In this document: positions 52,990 to 64,000 of the stretch, piece after piece
Layout: the number at the start of each line of letters is the position of its first letter
Numbering within the stretch: position 1 is the stretch's first letter
Assembly (NCBI GenBank): GCA_029706075.1
Contig: JAINUG010000258.1
Coordinates: 1,045,001-1,109,000 of the forward strand
Reading direction: 5' to 3'
Source of the DNA: Aldrovandia affinis
Taxonomy: Eukaryota; Chordata; Actinopteri; Notacanthiformes; Halosauridae
Length of the DNA stretch: 64,000 nucleotides
Notes under the pieces: generated by a model
The model's database searches: none
Seen by the model: the letters and a program-made list of their open reading frames with translations, nothing else
What the model was told of the DNA's origin: nothing
Program-made: the position numbers and the translations under genes

Positions 52990-53557
52990 TCAATTCAATG
53001 GCAGCAATAGCAGTGGTGTGACATTTTTTTATGTAGCGGAAAATCTAGCAGTTTAATCAGTGTAAAACATCGCTAGGTATTCGCTTTGATACGCCTCCTC
53101 ATTAACCAGGCCGTTTTCCCAGTTCAAATCGGTCGAGAAAGTTGTGTAAAACAAGTCGGAAACATGCTAACTGGAAATCCAATCGTTTCAATGGCAGCGA
53201 TAGCATCGGTGTGACATTTTTTAACGTAGCGGCAAATCTAGCGGTTTAATCAGTGTAAAACATTGATAGGTATTCGTTTTGATACGCCTCCTCATTAACC
53301 AGGCCGTTTTCCCAGTCCAAATCGGTCGAGAAAGTTGTTTAAAACAAATCGGAATCATGCTAACATGCTACGCATTCAATTAAATGGCAGCGATAGCAGC
53401 GGTGTGACATTTTTTAACGTAGCGGCAAATCTAGCGGTTTAATCAGTGTAAAACATCGCTAGATATTCACTTTGATACGCCTCCTCATTAACCAGGCCGT
53501 TTCCCCAGTCCAAATCGGTCGGGAAAGTCGTTCAAAACAAGTCGGAACAAGCGGTGT
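52990..53557. repeat. Tandem repeat, three copies of about 193-202 bp
   Basis: Copies start near 52996, 53189 and 53391 with (c/t)aatggcagc and share gtgtgacatttttt, gcaaatctagcggtttaatc, gatacgcctcctcattaacc and aaatcggtcg. Copies 2 and 3 are more alike than copy 1. No coding potential; the array ends exactly where L2-E begins. Confidence 0.88.
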
Positions 53558-54650
53558 TGAAAATTGAGACCGTTTCTGACTCGAGACGGGTAGACTGTTC
53601 CACAGTAAAGGAGCTCTACAGGAGAAAGCTCTGCCACCTGCTGTATTTTTTGATATTCTAGGGACTACCAAATTGCCTGCATCTTGTGAACTTAGCGAAC
53701 GTGGGGGATTGTAGGGATGAAGTAGATCAGTCAGTCCATGCAAAACCTTCTAAATTAAGAGGAGTACCTTATAGTCTATACCAGGGGTCGGCAACCCATA
53801 ACACTCAAAGAGCCATTTGGACCCGGTTTCCACGGAAAAGAAAACACTGGGAGCCGCACCATTTTCTGTCGACGGGGGGTGCAAATGAATCGGTCGCAGC
53901 TAAAAAAAAGCTGCGACCAGTTCATCTATTTCGAGGAACGGGGGGGGTGCAACGCAAAAATAATTCTTGCGCCCCTCGGATTTTCTGTCAACGGGGGGTG
54001 CTACGCCAAAAAAAATGCGCCCAATTTTGCGCCCGATTCAATTGGATACTTATTATTTATTTTCCCAAGCCACGCGGAGCCGCAACATAAGGCTGAAAGA
54101 GCCGCATGCGGCTCCGGAGCCGCAGGTTGCCGACCCCTGGTCTATACAATAGTTTATAGGAAGCCAGTGAAGTGACACTAACACAGGACTAATGTGCTCA
54201 TACTTCTTTGTTCTAGTCAGGATCCTTGCAGCAGCATTCTGTACGAGTTGTAGGCTCCTGAGTGAGGTATTGGAACAGCCAGACAGTAATGCATTGCAAT
54301 AATCTAATCTAGATGTAACAAAGGCATGTACCTATTTTTCTGCATCTATTAATGACAGGAAGCCCCTAATTTTTGCAATATTCCTCAAGTGAAAAAAGGC
54401 TACTCTGGAAATGTTTTTGATGTGACTATCAAATGAGAGACCAGGATCTATAGTTAGCACCAAGGTCTTTTACCACCAAACTTGCAGCAACAGATCAACC
54501 ATCCAGATTCAGAGATAAATCAGATAACCCTCTTCTGAGGGTTTTGGGCCCCAAGACATCTCTGTTTCATCAGCATTCAACAATAGAAAATTATCTGACA
54601 TCCAGTCTTTTATGTCTTTAAAACAAGCCTCCAACTGTTCAAATTAATAA
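53558..54650 (-). mobile_element. L2-E: L2 LINE fragment (RT C-terminus), split by a MITE
   Basis: Minus-strand codons from 54440 to 54150 give FDSHIKNISRVAFFHLRNIA, TSRLDYCNALLSG, LQLVQNAAARILTRTK and LVSLHWLPI, the L2 RT C-terminal block. After the MITE (53782-54139), 53743-53558 continues with LHGLTDLLHPYN-type residues and CRAPLLWNSLPVS. One in-frame stop occurs near 54340. Both ends are truncated and no 3' tail is visible. Confidence 0.83.
53782..54139. mobile_element. 358-bp hAT MITE in L2-E
   Basis: Terminal inverted repeats CAGGGGTCGGCAACC / GGTTGCCGACCCCTG with target duplication GTCTATAC at 53774-53781 and 54140-54147. Inside are two cggggggtgc-type motifs and a gctgcgacc/ggtcgcagc inverted pair. 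No coding capacity; the plus-strand frames across it are chance. Confidence 0.93.
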
Positions 54651-55330
54651 TATCCTTTAATTATTATTATTTTTGATTTAGTCTTACTTTATTAATTGAG
54701 CTTACTTTAATAAATAGGACTGTTTTGTGTGTCATTACACTGCGTATTTAATTAGGCTGGCATGCCCCATGTTGCGTTAGTTTTTTTAGTTAGGAGTATA
54801 TGCTCAATCCTCAATGCAATTGTGTTTTTGACCACTGTAATTTGGATAAACAGCTCAGCAACCATTACAACAGTCTGTGCTATTGGTTAATTATAACTCC
54901 ACTGTTGCTCTGTATTTTAGAGGGGGGTGATGTTTATTAGATTTATGTGGGGAACGGTTATGAACACAATGTATTGTGTCATGTTGATATGTTCTATTCA
55001 TGCTTGCTATTTATGGGTGGCAGTTTTTTTTTACAGTATTACTTTTGATCGTTCTGGGAGCAGTGATGGGCTTTTATGGGCTCGCTTTTTTCCAACTCGT
55101 TCTGGCCCTGTTGGCTTGGACACTATTCCTAGTTTCTTGCTTATGGATTTCGCTATCAGGTATGTAGGGGGATTTTCCCTTTTCTTCCTCATATCTGATT
55201 TTTGTGTTTTGTTTTTTGAGGGGTGGGGGGTTGTAATACTTTTTCTTGGGGGGGAGGTTTATTCAGAGACCAGGGGCTATCCATACATTCTTATATAGCA
55301 GCCCTCACTTACTTTTACATCCTTTATATT
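54651..55330. other. Possible 5' region of the Tx1-type LINE
   Basis: T-rich plus strand with a 123-codon frame (54927-55298) lacking recognised motifs. It immediately precedes the Tx1 endonuclease start, so it may be the 5'UTR or the end of ORF1. Confidence 0.35.
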
Positions 55331-55399
55331 AGGTACAACTAAACCTAAGATTTTGAGCATAAATGTCAGGGGCCTTAACTTGCCGAACAAACGTACAAC

Positions 55400-57016
55400 C
55401 AGGGCTGGGTCTACACATTTTGGAGACCTAGGTGAGATTGGCATTTGGGCGCCTCAAACAGGAAGGATAAGAGAAAATGGTAAGAAAACTCACTTTTAAC
55501 ACAATTGTTAACAAAGTATGGGAGCATTTGCAAACATGTGCTGAGTGTATCTGTACAGACAGGTCAGTTATTAGCCTATTACAAGCAAAAGCAGCTGTAG
55601 GACAAACAACTGAAATACATTTTGTATGGATAGCTAGCCACATTATCATCGCTGATATAATGTTGTACCCTACTACTAATTTTGGTAGCCTAATAATAGG
55701 TATGTTACAATTCCCGTGCGCAGCGGCGGTCTAGATGTGCCTGTGTCCCTGTGTGAGCGATTACGAGAGACTATGGCCGTACTCCAAAAATGCAGGCTTT
55801 TCAAGGGCTGTTTTTTTTTTTTTTTTCACCATATGTCTGCGATATAACATAGTTGAAAACTCGATCCTCCATCTTGTTTCCGAAATTTGATTAAACATTG
55901 CTCGGTTTGGTCATATGCTACACTTCAGTCAGACTCATGTTTAGTGCTTTCAAAATGATATATCGCAAGTTCAGGACTAAATAAAAGGTATCCAGGATAT
56001 TAAGGTAATATTTTATCTTGTTTCTGGTGAAATTTAATTGAAATCTGTCGATGGGAAATGCTATATTTTTGACCCGGAATGTGAGATATCTTTGCCCAAA
56101 TGCTCACTGCCTGCCGTGGTTTTTGCCGTGTCGCGGCATGTGCCCAACATGTAATTATATGATTAATTGATTATGTAATGCAATTTCAGATCATTCAAAT
56201 TAAGATATATCATATCTTTTTTAGAATGCTTCAATCTGTAATTACTGAAAATGTCATGCAATTATCTTTATTTTTAAGAAAGTTATGGGCATTTATGTTA
56301 TTGAATCACAGCTTTTGTTTCAAGATCATTGAAAAACAATATCAATATACATTATTGATATTATACCATAACGTCCTTAAAACTTAAGATATGAGAGTGA
56401 ATAAGGTATCAAATTAAATTTATTTTCATGCTCTATCTGATTAGGCTAGATTTATAACATCTCATTAGCTTGTTTATTACTTCGCTAGTTAGCTCCCTAG
56501 CCTCCTACAATAACACAACAAAACGGCATTTTGATGACATAGCCTACCTCTTAATTGGACTCTCTTTTCCTCCTCCTCCTTCCTCTGTTTTCTCCCCTGC
56601 ACACCTGAAGCCTTGTTGTGCCTTTTCAACGTTATTGGAAACACAAAATCTGTCTGTCATTGATCTGATATCAATCGCGCTGACGTTGACTCTCTACCTG
56701 ACTGTAGTGCGTGCCTCTGCGCTTGACCCAACAGGCGACAGCACGTCTCTTGGGTTGCCTGTGATGCGCGCACTTAACCCCCACTTTCAGCAAGCAGCCA
56801 GTCATCATATTCCCCAGATGAAACATTGTGTGAGGAACAGAACAGGGGTACAAAGTGTATTTCTTTTTGTTTATTTGTTAGTTTATTTGGGAGGAAAGGA
56901 GAGGGCGCCTACAATTTTTTTTTTTTTTTTTTTTTTTTGTGAGGGCGACCTGGTGCCCCTAGCCGACATGGCGCCCCAAGCGGCTGCCTGTATTGCCTGT
57001 GCCTAGAGCCAGCCCT
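55400..57016. mobile_element. 1.6-kb hAT-type non-autonomous element in the Tx1 LINE
   Basis: Terminal inverted repeats CAGGGCTGGGTCTA / TAGAGCCAGCCCTG. Target duplication CGTACAAC (55392-55399) and TGTACAAC (57017-57024) matches at 7 of 8. An inner ggcgcc-type motif recurs near both ends. A T run of 23 bases lies at 56917-56938. No transposase domain found. Confidence 0.85.
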
Positions 57017-57024
57017 GTGTACAA

Positions 57025-57735
57025 CGTTTTTGGATTTTCTTCGAAGGAAAGCCGCTGACATAGCTCTGGTGCAGGAGTCACACCTTTTCTCTAAAGACAT
57101 CTACCATCTGGCTAATAGATATTTTCAGGTGATTGCGTCATCAGCTGCCAATACTACATCTAGGGGTGTGGCTGTGGTCTGCTGTCGTACATTGAAATAG
57201 ATGTCCTGGGAGATTGGGCCGATGCAGAGGGTAGAATCACCTTGGGTAAGATACGTTTAGACAGAGAAAATATTGCACTGGTTTCTGCCTATGCACCAAA
57301 CAATTATGACAAAGGTTTTATGACTTATTGACTAGTCCTATGGTGGTGTCAATTGATTTCAAGTTTATTGTTGGAGCTGACTTCAACACAGTATGGGATT
57401 ATAAAATTGATATATCCCTGGCGTTGGAAAGCAGAGATCAGAGGCAGGCTTCCCTTGCTCTCTATGCATGGGCTAATGCGACATGTGTTGTGGATCTATG
57501 GCGATTGATGAATCCCTCTGCTAAGGACTTTTCTTGTTATTCAGAAAGACACAGATCTTTCTCGAGGATTGATTTTATTTCTGCCTCCAAGAACCTTTTT
57601 TCTAAAATAGCTGATGTTGTCCTTATACCATTTACACTATCTGATCACAAAGCAGTGGTCTGCTCAGTATCACTTAGAATTGTGCCTAGCAAGGCTGCAA
57701 GATGGTGCTTCAATTATACTTCAATTATGCAGTAA
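57025..57735 (+). pseudogene. Tx1-type LINE endonuclease domain
   Basis: Codons after 57025 give FLRRKAADIALVQESHLF (Glu). After stops and shifts near 57200-57330, frame 57328-57735 carries KFIVGADFNTVWDY (Asp-x-Asn), RIDFISASKNLF and LSDHKAVVCSVSL (Asp-His). This layout, with a GADFN motif and a long helical linker afterwards, is that of L1/Tx1 LINEs and differs from the L2 elements in the window. EN would nick the target. Confidence 0.8.
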
Positions 57736-57764
57736 TAATAATACTTATGCAGTGATTCATTAAA

Positions 57765-58740
57765 TTGCAGTTGACCTTGCAACTGCAGGAATTTGTAAAT
57801 ATACATAAGGGGTTGGTTGATGACCAAAGAGTATTTTGGAACGCCATCAAAGGTTTTATAAGGTCCAACTCAATTCTGTTTTCCTCCACACTGAATAGGG
57901 TCAGAGCACAGAAATTGTATCAACTAGAGTCTGAATTTGCTCGCCTGGACAATTCACTTCAACTCAGTTATAGTGATGGCACTGCACTACAGTGCAATCT
58001 GGTTAAGAAGGAATTAAACTTGTTACCCAAACAGCATTCCGAATTCCTTATTCACCGGGTTAGGCAGGACTACTATTTTAACAGTGCAAGACCTAATCAT
58101 TTATTAGCCTTGAAGCTTAGAGATAATGAACAATTTGCAGATATTGTTAAGGCTAGTGATGGTAGTATTTGTACAGACCCACTGCAAATTAACTCAACTT
58201 TTTGCTTGTCTTACTCTGAGCTTTATAGCGTGATTGGGAGATTGTTCATGATAGCATTGCTTGTGTAATTGCTGGGCATATGCAGTAACCTGCATATGCC
58301 CAGTCTTGCAATGAAAGAGTCTGCCTCTATGGACAAGCTAATATCTCTTGAGGAACTCAGAGAAGCGGTTCAGGGCATACGGAAGTACACAAGTCTCCCG
58401 GTACCGCCAGAGTTCTATCTTGCCCTTTTGGACGTTTTGGGTCCTCTTTTACTTGAAATGATCCTGTTCACTATTGATAAAGGTTCCTTTTACTAAAGAT
58501 GTTAATGTGGCTTTGATTTCGCTGCTGTTGAAAAATAACAAGGACCCCATATTGTGAAAATTATAGACCGCTATCACTCTTAAATGCGGACGTGAAGATC
58601 TATGCCAAGGTCCTTGCGCGCCGGTTACAAACAGACATGCTGAAAATGGTTCAATGCGACCAGTCCTGCTTTATTAGGATTAGGATGGCTTCAGATAATA
58701 TGAGGAGGATGTTACACTAGAATCGCCTACCGCAGTGCTG
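57765..58740 (+). pseudogene. Tx1-type LINE linker and RT N-terminal part
   Basis: Frames 57765-58268 (VFWNAIKGFIRSNSILFSS, LESEFARLDNSLQLS, LLALKLRDNEQFADIVK) and 58269-58496 (ISLEELREAVQGIRKYTSLP) are the linker and RT start. Near 58545-58640 a further frame has CENYRPLSLLNADVKIYAKV then LARRL, a typical RT block. Just after SDNMRRMLH (58695-58720) the palm domain is missing and the element jumps to its C-terminus. A 14-bp inverted repeat at 58272-58303 marks the junction between the first two frames. Confidence 0.78.
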
Positions 58741-59036
58741 TCCTGGACGGTGTAGGTGATACAAGCAGTTTGGTTTCCACATTTTATAGTTACTTATTGG
58801 GAAAGTCATACTTACCTCTGGCAGTGGGATCAGTTTGGAGGGGTGACATTCCGGATTTGGACCGGAAATTTTATTGGGACACAGTTTGGTCAGATGTCTT
58901 ACAGGCATCAATAAATCCTGATCACCAGCAGATACATTATAATTTTATTCATAGGACTTACATGACTCCTCAGAAGATGTGCAGTATGAAAATGGTCTCT
59001 GGGGTGGGTGGGTGGGGTTGTGTGTTTTTTTGGTGA
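58741..59036 (+). pseudogene. Tx1-type LINE C-terminal region
   Basis: Frame 58770-59036 reads VSTFYSYLLGKSYLPLAVG then DLDRKFYWDTVWSDVLQASI and HYNFIHRTYMTPQKM, the usual C-terminal block of Tx1/L1-like fish LINEs (..F..RTYLTP..). RT catalytic residues are absent because of the deletion upstream. Confidence 0.75.
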
Positions 59037-59153
59037 TTTATTTTGTGATTTATTTATTTTTGGTTTTGCTTTGTTTTGTGTTCTTTGTTTCGTTTTTCTG
59101 TCTAATTTGTGGTTTAAAAGAAAAGAAATAAAAAAATTGATAACAAAAAAAAA

Positions 59154-61106
59154 AGGATAAGGTTGTCTCTATGCAACCATCATTCAAGCCAAACTTTAAA
59201 TTCATCTTTGGACAACTTGCAAGTGTTGGCAAAGATAACACAATAACTTTTCTATTTGGATTTAGCCATAACCAAGCCATGTGAAATATGTGTTTAGCAG
59301 TCTGTATTGTTTACCATGCTGTTGGTAGGCTACAGGTGGTACTTTGTTTACTTGGCACACAAACCATTTGTTCAGGTCGGCATATGCCATTTTGTGTGCT
59401 GGATTTAAATTTAAAAGTGGACACCATAACCGAGTGGCACAAACCAGCATTTGTGAGATAGGCGCAAGGCATGTTTCATGATGACTGACTGCTAGTAAAC
59501 CAGTGCTACCCAGCTAAAATTGTATCAACCAAATTGAATCATGTATTGTTTAAGTGAGTTTGACAAAGGCTAAATATGAATTGTGGCTATAGCTGGGTAG
59601 CCACAAGTCCTTCAATTCTTTATTCTATTTGTTATACTACCTCTTGGTTTTTCACACAGTCGTCCACTTAAATCGCTGGTCGAGCTCTAGAGGCAGCATC
59701 CCTGCTTGTTTAGCTAATGTTAGATAGTGTAACATTAGCATCACTGATCAGTGAAAAAGCTGTGGACAAAGTGTAATTCATACAGCGAAGTTAAATTTTG
59801 TCATGTTTTTTGCAACGAATGTGATCCTCCAGAGCCTTAAATCCTCTGGAGCCATAACTGACAATATCCAAACAATGCATGCAGAGTATTTTGCTGGGAA
59901 TATCAACTTTTTTAGAACATTCACCCACTGTCACTTCAGTAGTGTTCCCATTGACTGAAACATTGAGTTTTTTGTCCAGCCAGTCCCAACAGAATCTGTT
60001 TTTACTCCGCTTTCAATTTATTTTAACCTCAAACTATTGTTTTTCTCTATCACTTTTGCCATTCTTCCTTTGCGGTCATTTCACAGTTTCTAGAGGCTTT
60101 AGCTAGCTAGCATGCCCATGACTTCGACAGTGACTACGCTTGTACTGCTGTAAACCTGATTGATCATTAAGTGTGGCAGCTGACAACAGATGAAAACCAA
60201 TGAGGCTTATCATGGGTCATCAATACTCCCCAACCAAAAAAAGAGAAAAAACATCAGATCTACAAGAATCTGGTGGTTGATGCTTTCTTATCCGAGAAAA
60301 GCGGAAATCCACATATCCTGCTCACTTTCATTGAACATCCCCACCCCATGTTTCACACATGATGACCCTCCTCAATAATGGGATGAAAAGCATATCCTTT
60401 CTTCACATACTCTTATAAATTATTTCAAACCTGGTAGGCTGGTACACAGCTAAATTGTGATCCACTGTTTCTACACATCAAGTCTGAGAATGATTGACCC
60501 AGTGGTGATCAAGTCACACATTTTCATATTACATGCAAATGCTGAAAACTGATTGGCTTGGTGGCCATTTTGTTTCACTTAAAATCTGATGGTGTCCAGT
60601 CCATAGATGATGTGTACCAGGTTTCATGCAAAATGTTATGCATGTGTGTTACTTATAGTAATCACTCATATAAAATAACGAGTTATCAAGTAACTGCATT
60701 AATTTTAGAGCCCTTTCTCAAAAAAAGAGGAGGAGGACGACAATCTAAACAACAATAGGGTGCCTACATGCCTTTGGTGCTTGGCCCCTTAAAAAAAAAG
60801 TAAGAAACTAGGCTACTGTCTTAACTTGGATAGACTGCAATGACAAAATCCATGGCAGGCCCCAAACCAACACCTGAAAGAGAGACTTTTCCAGACCTAC
60901 ATTTCCAGACTTCTCCGTGGATTTTTGCCGGACCCTGGACTGCCGGATCTCTTACTCACTGACTAACTAATTGACACCCATTGTTGAACTACAATAGCCG
61001 TTTCAACCAGCAGAGGGATCTAAACTAGGCTACCCTAGTTTAACTATGGGTATTCAGACTATGTTTAACATATTTGTCCATTTTTGTGGACAAGGCAACA
61101 ACATGT
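59154..61106. other. Unassigned stretch
   Basis: About 2 kb, AT-rich, no gene or repeat family recognised on either strand. Confidence 0.5.
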
Positions 61107-61270
61107 GGTTCTGTGTAGCTCAGTAGGTAGAGCATGGCGTTGGCAACGTTTAGGTTGTGGGTTCGGTTCCCATTGGGCCACATATACTGAAAAATGTATG
61201 CATTAATTACTGTAAGTCGCTTTGGATAAAAGTGTCTGCTAAATGGCATATATTATATTATTATTATATT
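61107..61270 (+). mobile_element. tRNA-derived SINE with L2-type tail (plus strand)
   Basis: A-box TAGCTCAGTAGGTAG (61116-61130), B-box GGTTCGGTTCC (61160-61170), body ccacatatactgaaaaatgt, tail gtaagtcgctttggataaaa then gtgtctgctaaatgg, ending in TATTA repeats. Same family as the SINE at 17372; about 140 bp plus tail. Confidence 0.84.
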
Positions 61271-61749
61271 ACAACATTTCCGTGCAATAAACAATACCAT
61301 ACATGAATGATACAATCACCATTGTCTCTACCCCCACCCTACACATTTCAAGATATTTGTCACAGGTTCTGTCACATCACACACCATATATCTGGTAGAC
61401 ACCTAATAACAGAGGTGGAAATGAGATGATGAGCATTGGAGAGCTAGAAATATAATTTCTTAAGTGAAAGATAAATATAAAAATAAAAATAATTACAGGG
61501 TAATAAAAATTAATTATATATAAATATATATATAATTAATATATATATATACACACATACATAAATACATATAAAGTATTTTCCCCAGTCGGTTGTTTTG
61601 GTGTTCTTGGTGATTATTGTCATTGAAGAATTTATTTAAGATTCAAAAAGACCATTGTTTGCACCGGTTCATAAAAAGTCTGTCTTTTCGGGATTTTTTA
61701 GTCCATACAAAACTGAAATCTCATCTCAAATATTGTCACACCCCTACGC
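61271..61749. other. Unassigned, with AT-rich microsatellite
   Basis: 61505-61575 is a (TA)n/(TATAA)n-type low-complexity run. Nothing else recognised. Confidence 0.5.
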
Positions 61750-62710
61750 TAAAGTAATCGCTTTGTCATGAGGGTTCATCTCTCTTTATCTAAAAAGTTG
61801 ATTACTTTCTGAGGCGTTTGGAAAAACTGACCCATTGATGGACATTCGCATTTTGGTGGACTTTTTGAAGGAGAGAGGGGCGAGGAGGAAATGGGGGGTG
61901 AGCCACTGGAAAAAAATCATTATATAGCTCACCCCCAAGAGATGCACTCTGGGCATCAAGCCCCGAGCAGGCACTCCTTTTGTTTTTCTTTCAGGTTTTG
62001 TAAAATTTTGAGAATTTTTCCTGATTTAAGCTTGCATGTATCTCCAGTCCTGTCCTTTTGATATATGGTCTAAATCTGTTATGTTGTGCCCCTGTCTTTG
62101 TAAAATGTATGTTTGAACCCATTGTTACCCGAATACCTTTTAGCTTTTCTTTAGTTGGAATGCCAACTTTTAAATGAAATTAATTGTAAATCTGAAAAGA
62201 ATGTTTTTTTAAAAACTATAAAAGAACATTGATGGACACTAGCAACTTGGCAGGGAAAAGTAAGGTATTTTCCTGTCCTCTCTTGTAGCCATTTTTTCAC
62301 CTTGTAGAATGCTCTCTGCTGTTTCTGTATCTCTATAATCGGGGAAAAATTTAAAAAACCATTCTCAAAATAAACCTTCTGTTGTGCCGCCAAATGTGCG
62401 ATTCTTTATTTGTGGGACACCTACCAAACTTCTCTCCAGTGGAATGGATGCAGGAAAATTCTCAGAACCCAGCACATTTGGAATGAGGTCGGAAACAACT
62501 GCCATTGCATCCCTCTGATTCGGGTACATTTATAATGCGGAGATTAGATTTCCTGGATCTCGCCCCCAAATCCATTATCTTCTCTTTTAGATAACAAATC
62601 TTTCTCCAATTTTTTGGTGCATTTCGAGTGTCAATCAAATTGTCCTCGGTAATGCTAAGAATTCCATTTCAGTTGTCTGCTACGTGTGGGTTCTCCTCAG
62701 CCATTTTTGA
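61750..62710 (-). pseudogene. L1-type LINE ORF1 fragment
   Basis: Minus-strand codons near 62600-62525 give LKEKIMDLGARSRKSNLRII then NVPESEG, the start of the L1 ORF1 RRM domain. After frame changes, 62393-62151 gives VYFENGFLNFSPIIEIQKQQ then RAFYKVKKWLQER, the ORF1 C-terminal domain. A C-terminal piece near 61820-61760 has QFFQTPQKVINFLDKE or its shifted frame. ORF1 is the RNA-binding chaperone of L1. It may be unrelated to the plus-strand Tx1 RT, since the orientation is opposite. Confidence 0.68.
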
Positions 62711-62836
62711 TGTCTTTGTAAGATTGTTGGCTAGGTTTCCTTTATGAGGCAAAAAACCTTTCCTAGGTCTCTAGTTTCGATTTGCCATATAACAAAACAC
62801 CTCACAATATTTAAATTACCATTATTTATTCTAAGT

Positions 62837-63317
62837 CAGGGTTTCTCCACCTTTTTTCTCCACGACCCCATTTCATGGGTGCGAACAAATCGCAACCCCA
62901 TACATAAATGTATATATCAGCAATTACAACGCTGAAAATTTTAAGTCCAGAAACATATATTGGTGGTCTATTTCCAAAATGTTAGCAAATGCATTCACAG
63001 GATGAAAAACAAATAAAAGGTCCTCCTCATGTCCTGTCCATGTAAAGGCATAGGTGAGGAATTTTGGGTCATAGCTTCTTTTATTCCTTTTTGTTTTATT
63101 TGTATTTTAACTCATGCATGTCGGTAGATTAAAAATAATCGGTCAGAAAAGTCAGATTTTACAAAAAAACTGGCAATTTGTTTTTCATTAAAAAAATGTA
63201 AAGAAATGCTTATGGTTAATAAATAAATGTATTTTAATTTTTTTTTTTTTTGGTGACCGCACCATGATCCTTTGGCGACCCCAAGTGGGGTCGCAACCCA
63301 TAGTTTGAGAACCGCTG
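62837..63317. mobile_element. 481-bp hAT MITE
   Basis: Left end CAGGGTTTCTCCACC, right end reverse complement CAGCGGTTCTCAAAC, with target duplication TTCTAAGT at 62829-62836 and 63318-63325. The cgaccccatttcat / gtggggtcgcaaccc motifs near the ends resemble common vertebrate hAT-Charlie MITEs. No coding. Confidence 0.9.
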
Positions 63318-63325
63318 TTCTAAGT

Positions 63326-64000
63326 GATTGGCAAACATAATATGCTAGGCTATATGAATGTATCACCACTTTGTTGATAATTCTAGAGGTCAACATTGTG
63401 TGGAGAATCAAATCTCAGCCAGGGCCAGTTAGACTGAGAGATCCTAAACCACATTCAATATTTCTTAATGAACAACACATTCTTCAGAGCCTGATATAAT
63501 CGGGTTTATTGTACATAATGCGAAATCACCTACAAAAAAACTTGGCTGGTTTGCGCAAAGAGCTCTGGCCACATTTTGTGCATCCACCCTTTAAACATGT
63601 GATACCCTGCCTGCCTCGGAGCTCAACGTCATCATTACATCCCCTGACTCAACCCCTCCCCATGATCTAATCACATTCCATTATCCCTCATGATCATTTT
63701 ATTTCTCGTTTTGGTTACATTTCCATCCTTTCATTCTTTGTTCTTCACTCTTTAATAAACAAAATAAACAGAGATTAACAGACAATTCAACTGTGTACTG
63801 TATGGTTATATAGACATATATATTGTGTCACCAACTTATTAGATCCTGGTTACATCGTTCTCTCATGATTTATGCAGATGTTCCATGGGTTTATAATCTG
63901 TCCGCCGCACATCTCAGGAACGCTGGCAGTAAATTTAGCAAAATCTCTGATACAAAGGTAAAATACTTAAACATGGCAAGATGCATTTCTTTAACTTTAT
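63326..64000. other. Unassigned right end of window
   Basis: AT-rich DNA with no gene or repeat family recognised. Confidence 0.5.

Larger units (their letters stand above)
55331..59153 (+). mobile_element. Tx1/L1-type LINE, degraded, split by a hAT element
   Basis: Endonuclease start at about 55335-55399 (KPKILSINVRGLNLPNK), then the hAT insertion 55400-57016, then continuation at 57025 (DIALVQESHLF with the catalytic Glu). Downstream: EN end, linker, an RT fragment and a Tx1-like C-terminus, followed by a T/G-rich 3'UTR and a poly(A) end near 59130-59153. Frameshifts and an RT deletion mark it as dead. Confidence 0.78.

Noticed and set aside
56470-57006. 178-codon frame as a protein gene
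   Set aside because: Lies wholly inside the hAT-type element 55400-57016, includes a poly-Phe run from a T tract and has no domain.
61107-61270. Bacterial or plasmid origin of the window
   Set aside because: Splice sites, SINEs, LINEs, ERVs and hAT/piggyBac elements throughout are animal; nothing prokaryotic was seen.

Overview
This window is animal nuclear DNA, most likely from a ray-finned (teleost) fish. There are no bacterial-style operons. Nearly all recognisable content is transposable elements of typical fish type: L2-clade LINEs, tRNA-derived SINEs whose 3' tails match an L2 tail, hAT and piggyBac DNA transposons, Ty3/Gypsy elements, and two gamma-like (class I) endogenous retroviruses (ERVs). 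The only candidate host coding sequence is one short exon on the minus strand (20656-20744).

Layout. 1-5743: a minus-strand ERV (ERV1), cut by the window start, with broken env and pol, a large deletion and a complete 5' LTR. 5744-8347: mostly unassigned, with an L2 3'UTR scrap and a V-SINE-like SINE. 8348-12131: a minus-strand L2 (L2-A). About 12440-15597: a plus-strand L2 (L2-B) with 45-bp repeats near its 5' end and an almost uninterrupted reverse transcriptase frame. 15598-21022: a hAT-like MITE, a SINE, an L2 fragment, a SINE-like repeat and the candidate host exon. 21023-43248: a second ERV (ERV2, plus strand) bounded by 4-bp GTTG target duplications and expanded to 22 kb by insertions. 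43249-48186: a long hairpin, fragments of an unrecognised TE-like protein, a SINE-like repeat and a hAT remnant with a BED-type finger. 48187-52917: a second Gypsy element with very short, similar LTRs. 52918-54650: a three-copy ~200-bp tandem repeat and an L2 fragment carrying a hAT MITE. 54651-59153: a Tx1/L1-type LINE split by a 1.6-kb hAT-type element. 59154-64000: a SINE, an L1 ORF1 fragment and another hAT MITE.

Nesting. ERV2 holds a Gypsy element in gag (22912-29719, TSD AAGTA), which itself holds a hAT element (25720-28346, TSD ATGTAGAA). ERV2 also holds a 0.9-kb hAT MITE in gag (TSD GAGGGGAT), a 5'-truncated L2 in RNase H (34079-35722), and, in integrase, about 600 bp of unassigned DNA followed by a piggyBac relic (37073-39942, TSD TTAA). 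The piggyBac relic contains a hAT deletion derivative (37402-38559, TSD GTCCCAAC). The ERV coding frames resume on the far side of each insertion, so the order of events can be read.

No element looks fully autonomous. ERV2 RT has YVND in place of YVDD, Gypsy-2 has an in-frame stop and a lysine where the third integrase catalytic acid belongs, and most other frames carry stops or shifts. All family names are from motif recognition by eye; no search was run.
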